Program-made: the position numbers and the translations under genes
In this document: one piece after another, positions 21,705 to 33,124 of the stretch
How positions within the stretch are numbered: position 1 is the stretch's first letter
Layout: the number at the start of each line of letters is the position of its first letter
The notes under the pieces: generated by a model
The model's input: the letters and a program-made list of their open reading frames with translations, nothing else
Databases searched by the model: none
What the model was told of the DNA's origin: nothing
NCBI GenBank assembly: GCA_963678675.1
Contig: OY783195.1
Location: 18,817,342 to 18,881,341, forward strand
Reading direction: 5' to 3'
Length of the DNA stretch: 64,000 bases
Source of the DNA: Xiphydria camelus
Lineage: Eukaryota > Arthropoda > Insecta > Hymenoptera > Xiphydriidae

Positions 21705-23404
21705 GGCGGATGGATTCCGCGCGACGGTCGGCCGTTCGCAAGCGCTGCACTTCGTTTTACTGTTTCACTCGCTTTCAAGCGCAAGGGATAAGTCGTGATA
21801 CTACCGCCGAATAACCCTCCGGGGAACGATACAATTTATGGGATTTCAAACCGCGAGTGAGCCGCCCTTTCCTCGTTCCTTCACTTGTGTAAAGTCGACA
21901 AAGCTTGACGACCTTCTTGATCGTCAAAAGTAATTTGAGGCGTTTCGTGCCGCCGCGGTTCTTTGTGATAAAATATTTGGTCTCGCAAAGAAATCTTACG
22001 AGACCAAATTTGTAACTACGCGGCCTGAGATTTGGCGGACACTGTTTCGGAGCATCAACTATTGCTGCGCAGTTCTTTCGCGCGTGTTTACGAACAATTC
22101 CACGTAAGCTTCTCTACTGTATGTGGTATTAGCGGAGCAGAGTGCGCGTATTCTAAATATATAGCACAATAACTAACGACTAAGATGTTTCGGAGTTGGG
22201 GAACTAACTCTCGAGAGGCCGGCTGGGTCGAGTAGTCGCGTTCGCGCGTGCATACGTATCCATTATGCAAATTTCGTGCCCATTATAATAAGCGAAACCC
22301 TTAGCGTACCTCAGGGCCGTCTAACACTACACCGGCGTTGCCGCAGCGACATGGTGGTCGCGGATCTAAGAGACAAATTCAATTAAGAGCTACAATCAGG
22401 CGATAAATTTGTGGCTACAGAGGTTTCATGCCGGAGTTGTCCATTGAGCTAGGTGCTTCCAGTTCGATTACGGGGGGGGGGGGAGGGGCTGTGCGCGGTG
22501 GAGATGTCATGGATTTCAATCATCTAACTGTTCAAACGTAGGTACCTACCTACATAGAATATAGATAGTGTTATTTTCCCGGCGGATAATTTCCATAAGA
22601 TCGTAGTCGAAAAAAAATATGTCAGCTATTCTGGAAGGGTCTGAAATTAAAGCTTGAACATTTGCCTTTATTTTTAGAATTAAAAAGAGAGTAAAATCCA
22701 ATTTCGTACAAGCCTCTCTCACAGAAAAATAAGTACTATCATATATTAATAGCCTTCAAGAGTCGTATGTATGACACGAAGGAATGGGGTTATTTTCTTC
22801 TATACTCTTTATAATCTGTTGAAACCTATCCACAAAAGAAATTTACACTAAAATTTGTTGTATGTAAAATATACGTAATTCATTACTTAGTTGTATACAT
22901 TTATGATAGTGCTTCTTTTTCTTCTGAGGGTGGCTCTCACGAAGTTGTACTTAAGCTTCCGAATTCCTGAAATAATGGCAAAGATCCACACAAGTTTCAA
23001 TTTCAGATCTTTCCGAAGTTGCTCGCACATTTGGTTCGCGTGCTACGAATCTATGTAAACGTCCAAAACACTTTATTGGGGTATGTCAACCCCTATTTTC
23101 TCGAAAACCTTACGTGATGGATAACTTCTCAGATTAGATTCGTACTCAGTACACCCGAAGTAGTAAAGAACATTCTTTTATAACAAAGGACAAAATCTTG
23201 TAACACGGTATAATCTATTGAAACAACAATGGGTAGATTGATTGATTTCAAGTTTAGCAAGAAATTTCATCAAAGGTAGTTCATTATATTACTCGTACGT
23301 GTCTCGCTCTCGATGATAGTATTGTAGTCATACTTGCCGTGCCTAACATCACAACGTTTAGTGCGTAAATTTAGAAAGGAAGGTGGCGTCCTCCGCCATC
23401 CTCC
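21705..23404. other. no gene seen
   Basis: Mixed GC content; a ten-base stem hairpin (TTTGGTCTCG / CGAGACCAAA, about 21975-22007), a G run near 22471 and AT-rich sequence after 22.5 kb. No recognisable coding region. Confidence 0.3.
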
Positions 23405-23406
23405 TA

Positions 23407-23563
23407 CACTCAAAAAAATTTAGCCACAACTAGAAAATTATAGTAATAGTAGTGATAATTTTCTTCGCAATAGCAAGAATTCTTGCTACGCTAGAAATAT
23501 TTTTCTAGTTGTGTCTGAGGCAGCCAGAAATATAGCTGGATTAGCTAAATACTTTTTTCAGTG
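23407..23563. mobile_element. CACT-ended MITE with TA flanks
   Basis: Left end CACTCAAAAAAATTTAGC and right end (inverted) CACTGAAAAAAGTATTTAGC are flanked by TA (23405-23406, 23564-23565). The interior has further inverted words (CAACTAGAAA / TTTTTCTAGTTGTG). 157 bp. TA flanks fit Tc1/mariner-type mobilisation. Confidence 0.65.
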
Positions 23564-23694
23564 TACCGTACTCCCTGGTGACCCTGGCCCTTCTACTTCA
23601 TATTGTTTCATTGTGCCGAAGCATCGGGACATTTTTTACGTAACAATTCAAAAATTGAATCAAATTTAGTTTTTTTTTAATAAACTAATTCGTG

Positions 23695-24116
23695 ATGACG
23701 AAAGATAAGAAGAGAAGCCGTTCCAGATCAAGATCTAGAAATCGTTATAAGAGAAGAAGACGTGAAGAGAAACTTGATGAATTGCAGGAAAGACTGGATA
23801 ACCTAACAAAGATGGTAGAAACGCTAGTGACTGCAAATTTAAGAAGATTCGATTTCATCCTGAACTGAAAAACACATGGATAAAGGGGACGAAGGAAGAT
23901 TTTCCAGAGAAAAATGAAACAGAAATTTTCGAAAGCTACGATAGTAAAGGGGACCATTTCATGGAAGCGCTCGAACTAAACAAAGATGTTCTCCTATTAT
24001 GCAAAGGAATCCCCAAACAAAGAGACGACTATTTTGTAAGAGCGCAAAACTGTGTCGGAACTGCGATAGTTGCTCTGGGGTCTCCAAAATTTACTCAGAG
24101 CTCAACAACGATGTAA
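23695..24116 (+). pseudogene. gag-like fragment of a DIRS-type retroelement
   Basis: A short frame (23695-23868) starts MTKDKKRSRSRSRSRNRYKR, an Arg/Ser-rich basic segment, then EEKLDELQERLDNLTKMVETL, which looks like a short coiled coil. It stops at 23866-23868; the continuation is in another frame (23856-24116: HPELKNTWIKGTKEDFPEK ... ALELNKDVLLLCKGIPKQRD). I read it as the gag-like ORF of the same retroelement whose RT/RNase H piece follows, with one frameshift. The gag identity is inference from position and composition. Confidence 0.5.
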
Positions 24117-24740
24117 ATACCTAGGTTTTATCATAGACTCCATTGACTTTTCATTATATTAAACAAACAAACAAAAACAGATCATAGAATTAACAGAGGA
24201 GTTTAAAGTAGGTCAATCTTACAAAATACGAAAATTCGCAGAATTTTTAGGTATATTAACATCAGCGTGTCCAGCTGTAGAGAGAGAGAGAGCATACGGT
24301 TTTATCCTATTATAAGAGAATGGGAAGATTAAAATTTGTAATATTAAAAATTAATGGGGCTCTTACGAAGGAAAAATCGTGTTAACTAATAGCATTTGTA
24401 TATGATCGCAATTGGTGGAAGGGTTTTGCATCTATTGGCTCAAATCCTATTAGAACCCAGATTTATTCAAAATAAATTTTGTTAGATGCATCTCTATCCG
24501 GGTGGGGATGTTACTGTAATGGTAGTACAGCCTTTGGATTTAAGAACGAACAAGAAAAGAAAAAAACATATCAATTACCTCGAACTATTAGCTGGTCTTT
24601 TTGCCTTGAAATATTTTGCAACCGATTTAAGACATTGCGAGGTGCTACTTCGTTTAGACAACACCAGAGCTATTGCATATGTAAACAGAGAGCTGGTAGA
24701 ATTCAGTTTGCACAACTTAGTAAATTAGCAAGAAACTGAT
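24105..24740 (+). pseudogene. RT C-terminus and RNase H remnant, DIRS-like
   Basis: The segment begins CKYLGFIIDSIDFSL, the block that ends the reverse transcriptase in DIRS-type elements, then IRKFAEFLGILTSACPAV. After a degraded stretch with stops comes an RNase H: LDASLSGWG, then in the next frame INYLELLAGLFALKYFATDL and LLRLDNTRAIAYVNRE. The DAS, E-L and D-N-T residues are typical RNase H acids. A frameshift in an A run (about 24555-24567) and several stops make it a pseudogene. The gag-like piece is fused directly upstream, so most of the RT has been deleted. No LTR or tyrosine recombinase was seen. Confidence 0.7.
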
Positions 24741-24741
24741 A

Positions 24742-25973
24742 TCCACTGTAACTAGGTTATGAAAGGACAAGCAAGGTTTACTCTCTACATTGCGAGAATA
24801 TTTTGCTAAGACCTAATTCATTCCTCTTAGACCTGCAAACGTTAATTTTTAGCAGGGCTTACCAGTTCAAAATATTCGACCCGGGGCGATATGAAAATGG
24901 AGAGTAGGTATTTCATGCTTTCGATTGATCGATATGAGAGAAAGTTCCATGTATTGTCATAAGAGAGATGTCGGGGATGAATCGCGCAGGTGCCGGCGAC
25001 CCCAACACTGTCCCACAGCACCCCAAATTCCCAACACTTAAGCGTTCCCGGTGTCCAAGATTAATCACCTTTGGTCGTCCTCTCGTATCCCTAGCAAACC
25101 CAATCCATTTCTCGACCCTTCCCAAAAGGTATCTCTTCTTATATACGACGACTTTCATTACCTAAGACGGTAAATTACCATATTGATTTCCTCTGGGAGT
25201 AGTTTCGAAGGTCCCCTTTCTTCTTTCTATTATAGCTGGGGTACAAAACAAAATGTTATTGATCACCCACTGTTTGAAAGAACTTAATACGCATCACGAT
25301 TATTGCATCCTCGAGTTTCCTTCTCTATAATCCACCCTGACGTTCGTCGAGCCATTATCCAGTTTTACCGTACTTTTCTCGATAGTAACTTTCCACCCGA
25401 AAAAGCTCCAACTCTACCGATGTCGATTTCACATAAAATTCAATCGAAGCTCCCAGATGTACGCCATTCCTTCGTGTTCCACGTTCGAATCTAAAAGTAA
25501 AAAATTTAACATTCGGAGAACGAGAAAACGAAGCGAATCGCGGGGTTGGCTCACGAAGGAGTGGTAGAGAACCGTTCGCTATACAGCGACAAATGCTTCG
25601 CTCCGGCCAGCCTCCTATATCCGCCTACTCCCAATAAAAAGAAACAAAAACCTATTGCTGGCCATTCTGTGGGTGGCGGGTTGGCTGGGTGATCCATCAG
25701 GCTCGGACAGGAGAAACTCGAGGGCAACGGAGGTGGGACTTCTGTCCAGAACGGTACCAGCCTTCCTGCCAACCTGCTTGCCAGCCTCGCTGGACAGGAT
25801 GAGTAATTAACCAGGGTGCACTATATTCACCTGCGACCTTACGTACAGATGAGACCGGAGCAAGAAGACAATCAAATTGCTGCAATTTGAAGTCATAATG
25901 TGATTCTCCGTCTCTATTGTTGGTAAAAGTACCCTTTCGACATTGTTATTGATTTTTGCTTGAACGTTGTAGC
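24742..25973. other. no gene seen
   Basis: Moderate-GC sequence. Short open frames (for example 24968-25165 and 25303-25494) have no recognisable domain. A CCAGCC-rich patch lies near 25750-25795. Confidence 0.3.
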
Positions 25974-25975
25974 TA

Positions 25976-26846
25976 CACGGAGAAAAAAAAAGTGAAAAAT
26001 TCCCCTTTTTTATGGGTAACGCTGCACCATTGTGATAATCAATCAGAAATTACCGTGAGATAGGTAAGAAATTATCAAAGGGCTGGAAAATTATTCTTCT
26101 GAAAAAAGGGAATTATCGGTGAATTTTCAAATTCCCAGCAAAATAAAATAAAAACTACGCAGCAGTATAATAGTAGCTCTACTGTTTATGGTGAACATAC
26201 ATTTTTCTGCACTGGATTTTTTTCCTTTTTACTGGAGAAAATCTTCACCGTCAAGTGCTAATGTTACATTGGGTCTTATAGACCAATCAGGATCAAGTAT
26301 AACGTTGTCCGTAACCCCATCACAACGGAATCTTAAACAAGATTTGTCGCTAAGGGATTAAACAAGATACTAAAAAGAAGACGTTGCTAAGAGATGTAAA
26401 CACGGGGAGAGGAGTATGGGACATTATTTTTCGTGTGAGAAAATTCATTTCGTCGACGAGATCTATCTTGGAAGGGGTTTTCGAATCGTTAACGAAAGTG
26501 ATAGACGAAACTACATCTGTTAACGAATTACTTTCCGTCCACGAAAAACATTTCTCACTCGTCGAGAATATAGCCTCCCTGACCAATTTGAATCCTTATT
26601 GATATTCTTTTTATTGAGAAATAAATAAATTTATGATTTGTCGTTTTTAGCAAGAAAAATTTACATTTACATGGGTTAAATTTTACTAGTTTATTCATCA
26701 AAAATTACTTTTCGATTTTGATGAAAAAAATCTTATTCCAAAAGGGAAAAATTCTACCGTTTGTCAATTCAGTGCACAGTTAGTCAGAAAAATGACACTT
26801 TTTCCTCATCTTCTAGGTTAGAAGTTCTCTTTTTTTTCTCTCCGTG
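25976..26846. mobile_element. TA-flanked element with CACGGAGA ends
   Basis: CACGGAGAAAAAAAAAG at the left and CACGGAGAGAAAAAAAAG (inverted) at the right are flanked by TA on both sides (25974-25975, 26847-26848). The same end, TACACGGAGAGAA, appears alone at about 38039-38050. The interior contains a piece related to the 16.5-kb palindrome (26281-26335) and a 72-codon open frame (26384-26602) without known domains. Probably a Tc1/mariner-type non-autonomous element. Confidence 0.55.
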
Positions 26847-26995
26847 TAGATATATCTACATCGCCCTTGATATATTCAAGTAGAACACAAAATACGTCGA
26901 GAAAGTTGTGTATTTTGGTTACACATCTTTCAGTTAATGCCGCTGGAAACGTGTTAAGCACATTTCTTCCAATGAAAACCAGTAGAAGTGATCTC

Positions 26996-27477
26996 TGTAA
27001 AAAAAAGGTGGCATGTTCATTCAGTGCCAAAAAAATTGATACGTGAAATACTCTCCAAAAAAGATTAGAAATAAATTAAGATCGCCAGTTTCAAGATTTA
27101 TATATGAAAAATAAAAGGCATCATTTGAAAGGAAAATTATTGTAAATCAAGTTACTCAAAAATTCGACGACAAAAAATGTATAAACAAATTTTCATAAAA
27201 AAAAGAACTTGCCGCGTTTAAGTTTTCATATTTTTCCACTATACCTATACTGGTGGTACCATATAAGTGTATGAATTTATTTAAAATCATAAGTGCATAA
27301 ACATCGAATATAATTTTCTCTGTCTGAATTTTTTATTTTGAAGGAAAAAACGCGGCAAATTCTTTTTTATGAAAATTTTTTAATACATTTTTTGTCGTCG
27401 AATTTTTGAGTAACTTGATTCACAATAATTTTCCTTTCAAATGATGCCTTTTATTTTTCATATATAAATCTTGAAGA
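26996..27477. mobile_element. inverted-repeat element IR-A, copy 2, truncated
   Basis: Same arms as 17219-17960: GTGGCATGTTCATTCAGTGC at the left and the inverse right arm running to AAATCTTGAAGATG (27480). The final ~90 bp of the right arm is missing and the sequence changes abruptly to the inverted R1 repeat at about 27478. The abutting join suggests a deletion or an insertion breakpoint. Confidence 0.7.
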
Positions 27478-27910
27478 TGAAGGCGCGAGGGGCGTGGCGT
27501 CGCGTTGTTAAGAATGAATCTCTGTTAATATGTAACTTATAAAATTTATTCTGGTCTCTATCAATAGAGAATAATCAATTGAAGAGTGAAATATGCAAAA
27601 GGGTCTAAGTGCCATTTTTCCTGAAATGGAGATTATTCCTGTTATGGAAATTAAGTGCCACTTAGATTCCATAACAGCAATAATCTAAATTTCAGGAAAA
27701 ATGGCACTTAGACCCTTTTGCATATTTCACTCTTCAATGTATATGGCGTAACTAAGCATAGTGGTGGTTATAACCATATATTTATTGAGAAAATTCGATG
27801 TAAAAATTGAGGGGTGAAGGGGGCAGACGTTTTTCCTGTAAAGATACACGAGTGCCCGCGACGACATTGAACGAACATGCCGCAAGACACTACCGTGTCT
27901 CTTGATATGA
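27478..27910 (-). repeat. dispersed repeat R1, inverted partial copy 3
   Basis: On the minus strand this matches 14408-14705 and 59466-59765 (TCAAGAGACACGG..., the TCAATTTTTACATCGAATTT block, ATTGATAGAGACCAGAATAA). It is split by the MITE at 27580-27736, which the other two copies lack. Confidence 0.75.
27580..27736. mobile_element. MITE with TGAAGAGTG ends and AT target duplication
   Basis: A near-perfect 157-bp palindrome: TGAAGAGTGAAATATGCAAA then GGGTCTAAGTGCCATTTTTC in both arms. The two other R1 copies (about 14610 and 59665) carry the uninterrupted site GTCAATTTATATGGCG, against CAAT-element-ATGTATATGGCG here, so the insertion duplicated AT. The ends match those of the larger element at 38055-39022 (GAAGAGTG and GGTCTAAGTGCCA), making this its likely short relative. 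Confidence 0.85.
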
Positions 27911-29434
27911 TCGTGGCCTATCAGTTTTTATCGAAGATGGTTTGCCGCGTACATTTTTATCACCCAAAAAAACACCTTCAGTGTAAAAAAGCCTCCGCTA
28001 AATACCATTGCGTTCATCTCTTATTAATATTTACAAAAAAATTAACTCGTATCTTCGTATAATTATTTCCATTCGAAATTATTATTTTACCATATTTAAA
28101 ATTCTAGTAATCAGTGGTGTTGATTTTGCATTTGGTACAAATAAATGATTTTATGATCCTTTAGTTTCAAAGATACCTACGAGTAAACTTTTTTTGTAAA
28201 GAGTAATAAGTAATGAATGCAATAGTATTTGGAGGATGTTTTTTTACACCGAATGGGTTTTTTCAGGTGCAAAGTATACGCGGAATATGTGTAAGTTTTC
28301 TGTGAGCCCCGCGCCGGGCGCTATGCTTTTAGTCATTGGAGCGAGCCCCTATCGGGGCTCTTGATGAGAAGTTAGGACCCTTCACTCTTTTGCGTCGGTC
28401 CCGACATAACGCGTACATGTGTTGCGTCAGTATGAATGTGCCGCCTACCCATGTGACCAGTACGGTTTGCAAAGGCTCAGATGAGCCTTTGAGTAGAGGG
28501 AGCTTCTCTGCTCAGTGAAGCTTGACGAAGGGAAAACGGCTACAATAGTAGGTGCCTTAATAGGGCAATTGGGTAACTGCACAAAACAGATAGAGTGCCA
28601 TCTGTGGCACGCACCAAGCATTAAGCAGATGCCCGTGGTATAAGCGCTGTTTACACGTTATTTTGAATAATAATTGAAGTGTTTTACCTATGAGATTTAA
28701 TCAACATGGCCTCAATTATAATAGAATGTGGATTTCAAAGCATTCAAATAAATTCTTTCCGTGGAAAATCGTTATCAAAAGGTAAATACAAGCAGCGCCA
28801 CCAAGCTGGGTTTCTTGGCGAAACTTGGATGTACATTCTCTATATGTACACGTATAACACAAACAAAAGCTACGTTTGTGGAAGTACGCTAGAGCCCTAT
28901 AGCAAGTTATTATATATGGTATATATCTTTTTAATATAATGCAAGAAAATGTTTTATGAATAGGATAAAGTGTATCATTGCATTAGGATATTGTGTATTC
29001 ATGTTTCATATTCGTCATATTAGTTTCAACGTGGAAGTACTTATCTATTCGCTACAATTTTATAAAATGTGTAGATTATGTTGTAATAGATATATTATCA
29101 ATCCACAGTATAATATTAAAAACTTACATTGTAAGGTTATCTATTTTAATGCACAAAAGTATAACACAAGCCTGCGATGAAAAAAATACAAGGGAAGTGA
29201 CAACTGAACTTTATGTATTTTTTGGTGTTGATTTAAAAAATAATAATAAGAAAGTTCTATCACGTCAAGTTTTCTTGAAAAATTTAAGTTTACTTGGATT
29301 TTTATGAACATTTCTAACTTTTAAACTTTTGGTCGATAACCTATTTCATGTAACTTATCTTAATGAAAACAAATTAAAATAGTATGTTGGTGATTTTTCT
29401 CTAGAAACTACACCATAAGTTCATGTATTTAAGT
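27911..29434. other. no gene seen
   Basis: A GC-richer patch at about 28300-28640 (short inverted words such as AGCCCCTATCGGGGCT, and AGGCTCAGATGAGCCT) precedes AT-rich DNA to 29.4 kb. No known protein domain was found in the short open frames at 28.3-29.3 kb. Confidence 0.3.
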
Positions 29435-29694
29435 TTAAAGGTCCAGATACACATGCTAGTTTCGAGCACGCAAGCATGCTTTTTTCCAGGAAGTACTCCT
29501 AGTAGCATGTGTATCCAAGTCTTGCTCGTTTCGAGCATGCTTAAAATAAGCATGCTCACAAATCGACCGACTGTTGATTTTCGAGCATGCTTCCTGAGGC
29601 GGGGGTGAAAAGGGGAACGCTTATGAGCAAGTGTAGACGGTGTTTGCTAATAAGCATGCTTCCGTTCCGTGTCTAGTTGAACCTAATAAAAATT

Positions 29695-29875
29695 TTATTT
29701 GAGATGAAAAGGAATTTATTCTCATTAAATAAGACTCTACTTGAATTAGATAAATGTTCTACTAGGTTCGTACTCGATTAAAAAGATATGCAAAACATTA
29801 ATTTAATGTAAATAAACTTTTATTCGATGTAAATAAATGTCTATTTATCTCAAATAATTTTTGTCTTATATAGGT
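29695..29875. mobile_element. TTATTTGAGAT MITE, copy 1
   Basis: An inverted repeat with arms TTTGAGATGAAAAGGAATTT / (inverted) TTTGAGATAAATAGACATTT, both followed by AT-rich arms including TCTACTTGAATTAGATAAAT. A second copy lies at about 55617-55790 within the 5' part of the RTE LINE. Confidence 0.65.
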
Positions 29876-29908
29876 TTGTATTTAACTAGACTTCTTCCCT
29901 CAGAGTAC

Positions 29909-30052
29909 TTGATTATGGCGAAAAAAATATTTCTTTGGGCCAAGTAAATATTCATTAGCTATTACTCTATTTTTGTTTGAATGAAAGAGACATTGTAATA
30001 ATTAATATTATATTTACTTGGCCTACCAAAATATTTTTTCCGCCGTAATCAA
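29909..30052. mobile_element. small MITE, TTGATTATGGCG ends
   Basis: TTGATTATGGCGAAAAAAAT at the left and TTGATTACGGCGGAAAAAAT inverted at the right, each followed by inverted copies of GGCCAAGTAAATAT. About 144 bp, no coding content. Confidence 0.7.
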
Positions 30053-30378
30053 TTATACATTTATTATAACTGCAAATAAACTCTTTTCTCAGTATATGAA
30101 GTAACTTTGATCGAGCGAACAAAGTAATCGCTAAACTGACAAATTTCTAGAAAATCATAAACAGAATCAAGGAATTTTACTTCCAAATTTGACCGTGATA
30201 AAAATTTAATCGCTGTTCTTCAGAATGTGACATACATTACAAATTATATTTCCTCTTTTATCTTTAAGAGCGATAACAAATATTCGCCAGTTGCAGTTTT
30301 TCACGAATTACAGCCTGCCTGCTACAGAAAACCTCCTAGTAAATAGCATGTGTATCCGAGTGCTAGAAGCATGCTTAA

Positions 30379-31110
30379 GGGGGGACATACAATTACACCG
30401 ATGAAAAAATCGATTTTTTTTTTATATTTTTAAACGATAGGCCTGTATGTGAAGAATATATTCTGAAAGTTTGAAAGCGGAATTCGAAAAACTCCGGAAG
30501 TTACAGCCCGAAAACGGTAAGTGGTTTTAACATTGGTTTTACACGTGTCGAAACTTTAAACGCGTTTTTCTCGAAACTACATTTCTGAAACTGGTGTACA
30601 CGATTACGCAAAAAGTATTGAACCGCTTGAGTTCCCCTTTGGTAAACATGTTGGTAACATTATTACCTTCTATATGACGAAGCCCGATTTCAGAAAATTT
30701 CGAAAAAAACTCTTTTTTTAATACAAATTCTGAAGAAATTTTGCATGAAAACTCGATTTTTGTCTTTGACTGCGTGCCGTTTTGTCAAATTTGCCTTTTT
30801 TTGACTTTTCTCAACGTCACATAGAAACTACACGTGTTTTAAATAAGAAAATGTTTGTATTTTGTTGCAGATCGAATTTCACGAGGAGCTAGGTTGTACA
30901 CCGTTTTGGAAGTCGCGCCGCAACCTACCTGTAACTCTGTACCATAGCTCCGCCATTTTGACGACAAATGGATTGAAAAAATTTTTTTTCATACTTGAAT
31001 ACCCTATTAAACAATACCTTCAGTGCGATGAATGTAGAATAAATATTTCTTGGTTAAAAAAATTCCTCAAAATTGCCTCGCTTTTCCTTGGTCTAATTGT
31101 ATGTCCCCCC
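30379..31110. mobile_element. TTAA-flanked element, piggyBac-like, nested
   Basis: Perfect 17-bp inverted ends GGGGGGACATACAATTA (30379-30395, 31094-31110) flanked by TTAA (30375-30378, 31111-31114). 732 bp. The interior has no transposase frame; the open frame at 30862-31170 runs across the element end and so cannot be the gene of either element. It interrupts the AGCATGCT-rich part of the outer element and is therefore younger. Confidence 0.85.
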
Positions 31111-31220
31111 TTAAAAGTAGCATGCTCATATCGAGCAAGTGTAGCAGTTAAAAGAGCATGCTTCTTTTAAGCATGCTCATAAGCATGCTTTTTTACTAGC
31201 ATGTGTATCTGGACCTTAAA

Positions 31221-32126
31221 CCCAAGGGAACGTTCAGTTTTCCTCTCGACCAGAGGCGGCTCCTGCGATCTGGTCGAACAGTGGTTTTCATCCATTTAAA
31301 CCTATACAAAATAATCGATTGCTGAAAAATTAATTTGCCTCATCAAGAATCGATTATTTTACATATATTTGAATAGATAAAAACCACTGTTGCCAGATAG
31401 TATGCAAAATTGTTCGAGATAATTAATTTTCAAATAGGATTCTAGCAAAAATAGCGATATCGATTTTACAAAAAATCCTGACGTGATGGAAAAAAATGGA
31501 GGCTATGTTAGAAATCAGCACACCAAATAACATAAAAATCAGCGAAAACTTCTCTTGTATTTTTCAATAACTTTAATTTCGCAGACCTGTGTGTAATTAT
31601 TTTAGATACTTTGTAAATTATACTCTAATTGCAAGTTCGTGTAATGATTCTCTTTTCCCAATGCAAGAATTGCATATGCATAATACCGGTTAAAATATAG
31701 GATTAACTTCGGTCACTAGGATATGATTTTGGTCTTTCATTACGCTGCTGACGTCAAATTATGCAGCCAATTGTCGTTAATCATACGAGGTGCTCAATGC
31801 TCGTGAGTTATCTACGCAGCTTTGGCCATTAAATTTAATTTACATATAAATTCAAATTATTGCATCGAACCGTTGGTTATAATCGTAATTGCATGACATA
31901 ATCATAACGATCGAACAGTTCTGTCGTACATGACCGCATTCGGTAACGATCTCACCGACACATCCTGCACTGTAACCTTTCCAATTCACTCCCCCAATCA
32001 ATTCCTATATATATATATTTATGGCGTGTCGAACAAAATTGGTACGAACGCCAATAAGCCTAATACAATTCAATCGTTTTCCGAGGGCCTTGCATTGAAA
32101 CGTTCGATATCTCGGTGGCGTTTATC
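31221..32126. other. no gene; small inverted repeat at 31267-31399
   Basis: A ~133-bp inverted repeat (ATCTGGTCGAACAGTGGTTT and, inverted, ATCTGGCAACAGTGGTTTTT; both then reach AAAATAATCGATT) is probably a MITE. The remaining sequence to 32.1 kb has no recognised feature. Confidence 0.45.
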
Positions 32127-32417
32127 CGTATCAATATTATAAATGCGAAAGTAAGTTTGTCTCTCTATCTGTTCACCTTTGTTACGTCTTCACAGCTAAA
32201 CTACTAAATCGATTTTGATGAAATCTAGCAGAAACGTAACTTAAACCCCGGAAAAGGACATAGGGTATGTGACGTCATCGTGAATTCAGTATGGCAAATG
32301 TTCTAAGATGGCAAATCCTCTACTGATATCCAACATTTATATCCATCAATTAAAAAGAAATATAATACAATAATTTAAATTTCAAGCGAGTGAAGTCACG
32401 GGTTAGAACTAGTATAG
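32127..32417 (+). mobile_element. possible non-autonomous Helitron-like repeat
   Basis: ATTATAAATGCGAAAGTAAG, then CTAAACTACTAAATCGATTT and TGATGAAATCTAGC, is a phrase I recognise as a widespread insect interspersed repeat. Its usual end, a GTGAAGTCACGGG short hairpin followed by CTAGT, is present at about 32387-32413. A hairpin before CTAG fits a Helitron 3' end, but the 5' end and target A/T site are not clear. Confidence 0.35.
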
Positions 32418-32594
32418 TATATAAATAAGCCGTTTGTTGCAATAATAGCAAAACTCACATTTAAAACATTACAAAATAAATTGATATCTCCATTTAGTGT
32501 TACGGCAAAGCTTAAGAAAATGGAAAAGAGTAGAAATAATATATCATCTACAATTGTTTAAAAAGAGACTTGAATCAACTTCATTAAGCTATTT

Positions 32595-33117
32595 ATCCTC
32601 TTCGGACCTAGGGTATCACATGTGATACCCATAGTTTTCTGATGAAAAAGGAAACATAGATGATACTGAATCTGAAAACAGCGAACTAAACCAGCCCCGA
32701 AAAAAGCCAGAAAACCGCAGCCTATGCCAGACAAGAAATTCGCCACTTCTGATGCTAAGCATTTACCTGAATTCGCCAATACACTACAAAAATGTCAGTC
32801 CAAATATAGAAATTCTGGATGTAAAAAGTTGACATTTGTGCGTTGTACCTCTTGCAAGATTTTTCTTTGTTGCTCAGCAGATAAAAATTGTTTTAAAATA
32901 TTTCATTTGAAATAATAATAAAGAAAAGAATATGTCAAAGTATTTCATTAATGGTAGTGATAAAGGCCCAAGGTATCCTATATGATACATAATTTTTTCG
33001 AAAATTTTGAAAGCGGAAAATTTTTTTGATTTGCTTTTAGGTGTAAACGAACCCCAACTTAAAAATATTATAGCAGTTTCGTGAATATTTAGCTAATTTT
33101 ATCCGTGGATCCGAAGA
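32595..33117 (+). mobile_element. piggyBac deletion derivative
   Basis: The ends CCTCTTCGGACC (from about 32595) and, inverted, CCTCTTCGGATCC (to about 33117) bracket ~520 bp. A piggyBac-type C-terminal coding fragment is inside (32700-32915). The target flanks are degraded: TTAT follows the right end, and TTAT precedes the left end. Short direct words (GGTATCACATGTGATACC, GGTATCCTATATGATAC) lie near both ends. Confidence 0.6.
32700..32915 (+). pseudogene. piggyBac transposase C-terminal Cys-rich fragment
   Basis: The frame ends KSKYRNSGCKKL-like: QKCQSKYRNSGCKKLTFVRC, TSCKIFLCCSADKNCFKIFH, then a stop. The Cys spacing with terminal NCFxxFH is that of the zinc-finger tail of piggyBac transposases. 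Upstream (about 32637-32700) an acidic, Asp/Glu/Ser-rich stretch in another frame (SDEKGNIDDTESENSELNQP) resembles their acidic N-terminus, so the catalytic middle appears deleted. Only the 63-codon piece from the ATG at 32724 is open. Confidence 0.7.
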
Positions 33118-33124
33118 GGTTATA

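Larger units (their letters stand above)
29440..31215. mobile_element. TTAA-flanked element with AGCATGCT subterminal repeats
   Basis: Ends GGTCCAGATACACATGCTAG are perfect 20-bp inverted repeats (29440-29459, 31196-31215) with TTAAA on both outer sides (29435-29439, 31216-31220). The subterminal ~200 bp on each side is dense in AGCATGCTT/GAGCATGC words. Three younger insertions lie inside it: MITEs at about 29695-29875 and 29909-30052, and a TTAA element at 30379-31110. No transposase is left. Confidence 0.75.

Noticed and set aside
21975..22007. Hairpin resembling a bacterial terminator
   Set aside because: Eukaryotic context, no T tract after the stem and no gene upstream.
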